A stretch of DNA of 64,000 nucleotides from Kumtagia sp963829135 (lineage in GTDB: Bacteria; Pseudomonadota; Alphaproteobacteria; Rhizobiales; Rhizobiaceae). Numbering within the stretch: the first letter of the stretch is position 1; every line of letters starts with the position of its first letter. Positions 63,356 to 64,000 of this stretch are shown piece by piece. Where the stretch lies: positions 744,001-808,000 of the forward strand of contig CAWHHO010000005.1 of assembly GCA_963829135.1 (NCBI GenBank). Direction: 5' to 3'. The notes below the pieces were generated by a model, which was given only the letters and a program-made list of their open reading frames with translations, made no database searches and was not told the origin of the DNA. Both the position numbers and the translations under genes were made by a program.

Positions 63356-64000
63356 ATGGAAGCATTTCTGCTCCAGCAACTGGGGGCGCCGGGGAAGGCG
63401 GTTCGCGGACTGGATGCTGCGCCGATGAGCGAACGCGCACGCCCCTCGATCATCATCGTGGGCGGCGGCGCGAGCGGCGTTATCCTTGCCGCGCATTTGC
63501 TAAAGGCCGGGCGTACCGACTTGCGCGTTACACTCATCGAAAAAGGCCCTGCGATCGGGCGCGGAGTCGCTTACTCCACTCAACTCAGCGACCATCTGCT
63601 CAACGTCACCGCCAACCGCATGAGCGCCTTCGCCGATGATCCGATGCATTTTTGGAATTGGCTCGAGCGCAATGACTTGGCGCCAGGCGACAATCCGCAG
63701 GCGTTCGTTCCAAGGCATCTCTACGGCAGCTACCTTGCTTCGTTGCTTGAGGAATTCCTGCAAGGCAACGAGGCGACGCGGCGTCTGCGGCTGATCCGAG
63801 ACGAATGCACATCGGTAACGCCAGCGGTATCCGGCGTAGATGTCCGCCTCGCCAGCGGCGTCAGCTTGGCCGCCCAGGTCGCGGTGCTGGCAGTCGGCCA
63901 CAACTCTTCGCCGGCACAGGAGCAGGCGTTTGCGACTCGCATCGGCTCGACCGCCGATGACCCGCCTGACCCGGACGCCCGTGTCATGATTCTCGGCACG
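63356..64000 (+). CDS. FAD/NAD(P)-binding protein, N-terminal part (cut by window end)
   Basis: 215 residues are visible and the frame is still open at the window end. GGGAGGG lies about nine bases before the ATG at 63356. An FAD dinucleotide motif (IIIVGGGASGVILA) appears after a 30-residue N-terminal extension. GVAYSTQLSDHLLNVTANRMSAF, WNWLERND and FVPRHLYGSYL are typical of the PF13454-type FAD-NAD(P)-binding family related to hydroxyacylglutathione-type and YdhS-like proteins. It is likely co-transcribed with the FMN reductase and may have a role in sulfonate or thiol metabolism. The C-terminal part is missing. Confidence 0.82.
   Translation, partial: MEAFLLQQLGAPGKAVRGLDAAPMSERARPSIIIVGGGASGVILAAHLLKAGRTDLRVTLIEKGPAIGRGVAYSTQLSDHLLNVTANRMSAFADDPMHFWNWLERNDLAPGDNPQAFVPRHLYGSYLASLLEEFLQGNEATRRLRLIRDECTSVTPAVSGVDVRLASGVSLAAQVAVLAVGHNSSPAQEQAFATRIGSTADDPPDPDARVMILGT

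Overview
The window is a chromosomal segment of a high-GC alphaproteobacterium, most likely a Mesorhizobium-like member of the Rhizobiales. This rests on gene content, not on any search: many sugar, peptide and sulfonate ABC importers, an FnrN-type regulator with cytochrome bd genes, and promoters of the GGAAC-N17-GTT type used by the alphaproteobacterial general stress sigma factor EcfG. No rRNA, tRNA, CRISPR array, transposase or phage gene was seen.

Layout. 0-2.3 kb: end of a sugar ABC ATPase, a galactonate-dehydratase-like enolase-superfamily enzyme and an RraA-type aldolase. 2.5-6.8 kb, minus strand: a ribose/fructose-type ABC importer with a frameshifted Gfo/Idh/MocA oxidoreductase. 6.9-12 kb, minus strand: the most unusual locus, an MvdD-like ATP-grasp ligase behind a protein that joins a leader-like N-terminus, a trypsin-fold protease and about fourteen T-x-K-x-x-D-D repeats, with an O-GlcNAc-transferase-like TPR protein upstream. 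12-18.4 kb: a frameshifted hypothetical gene, a CheY-like receiver, an MFS transporter and a PAS-GGDEF-EAL protein. 18.4-22.6 kb: an aldo/keto reductase and a type III polyketide synthase, methyltransferase and FAD-oxidoreductase operon. 22.8-26.1 kb, minus strand: Pit phosphate transporter with its DUF47 partner, and SelO. 26.2-30.2 kb: an island with EcfG-type promoters (small protein, manganese catalase, cupin, ATP-dependent DNA ligase). 30.4-38 kb: FnrN-like regulator, hemerythrin-like protein, CydX, CydB, CydA and the divergent CydDC exporter, with a perfect FNR/FixK box between cydA and cydD. 38.6-45 kb, minus strand: a sugar operon (TIM-barrel isomerase, binding protein, ATPase, permease, RpiR regulator, ribokinase) with many frameshifts. 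45.4-57.2 kb: a predicted methylamine/betaine-type catabolic regulon (trimethylamine-dehydrogenase-like flavoprotein, MttB-family methyltransferase, TetR regulator, family-5 ABC importer, CocE-type hydrolase) bracketed by two near-identical operators. 57.4-64 kb: a sulfonate utilisation cluster (ssuB, ssuC, ssuD, two ssuA-like genes) divergent from an FMN reductase and a FAD-binding protein that runs off the window.

Fifteen genes are interrupted by small frameshifts although the motifs on either side of each break are well preserved. This fits sequencing or assembly indels, or very recent lesions, better than old decay. These genes are given with their full span as frameshifted.

The best candidate for an undescribed system is the protease-repeat protein with the ATP-grasp ligase at 6912-9648. 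I read it as a graspetide (omega-ester/omega-amide peptide) pathway whose precursor is fused to a serine protease.
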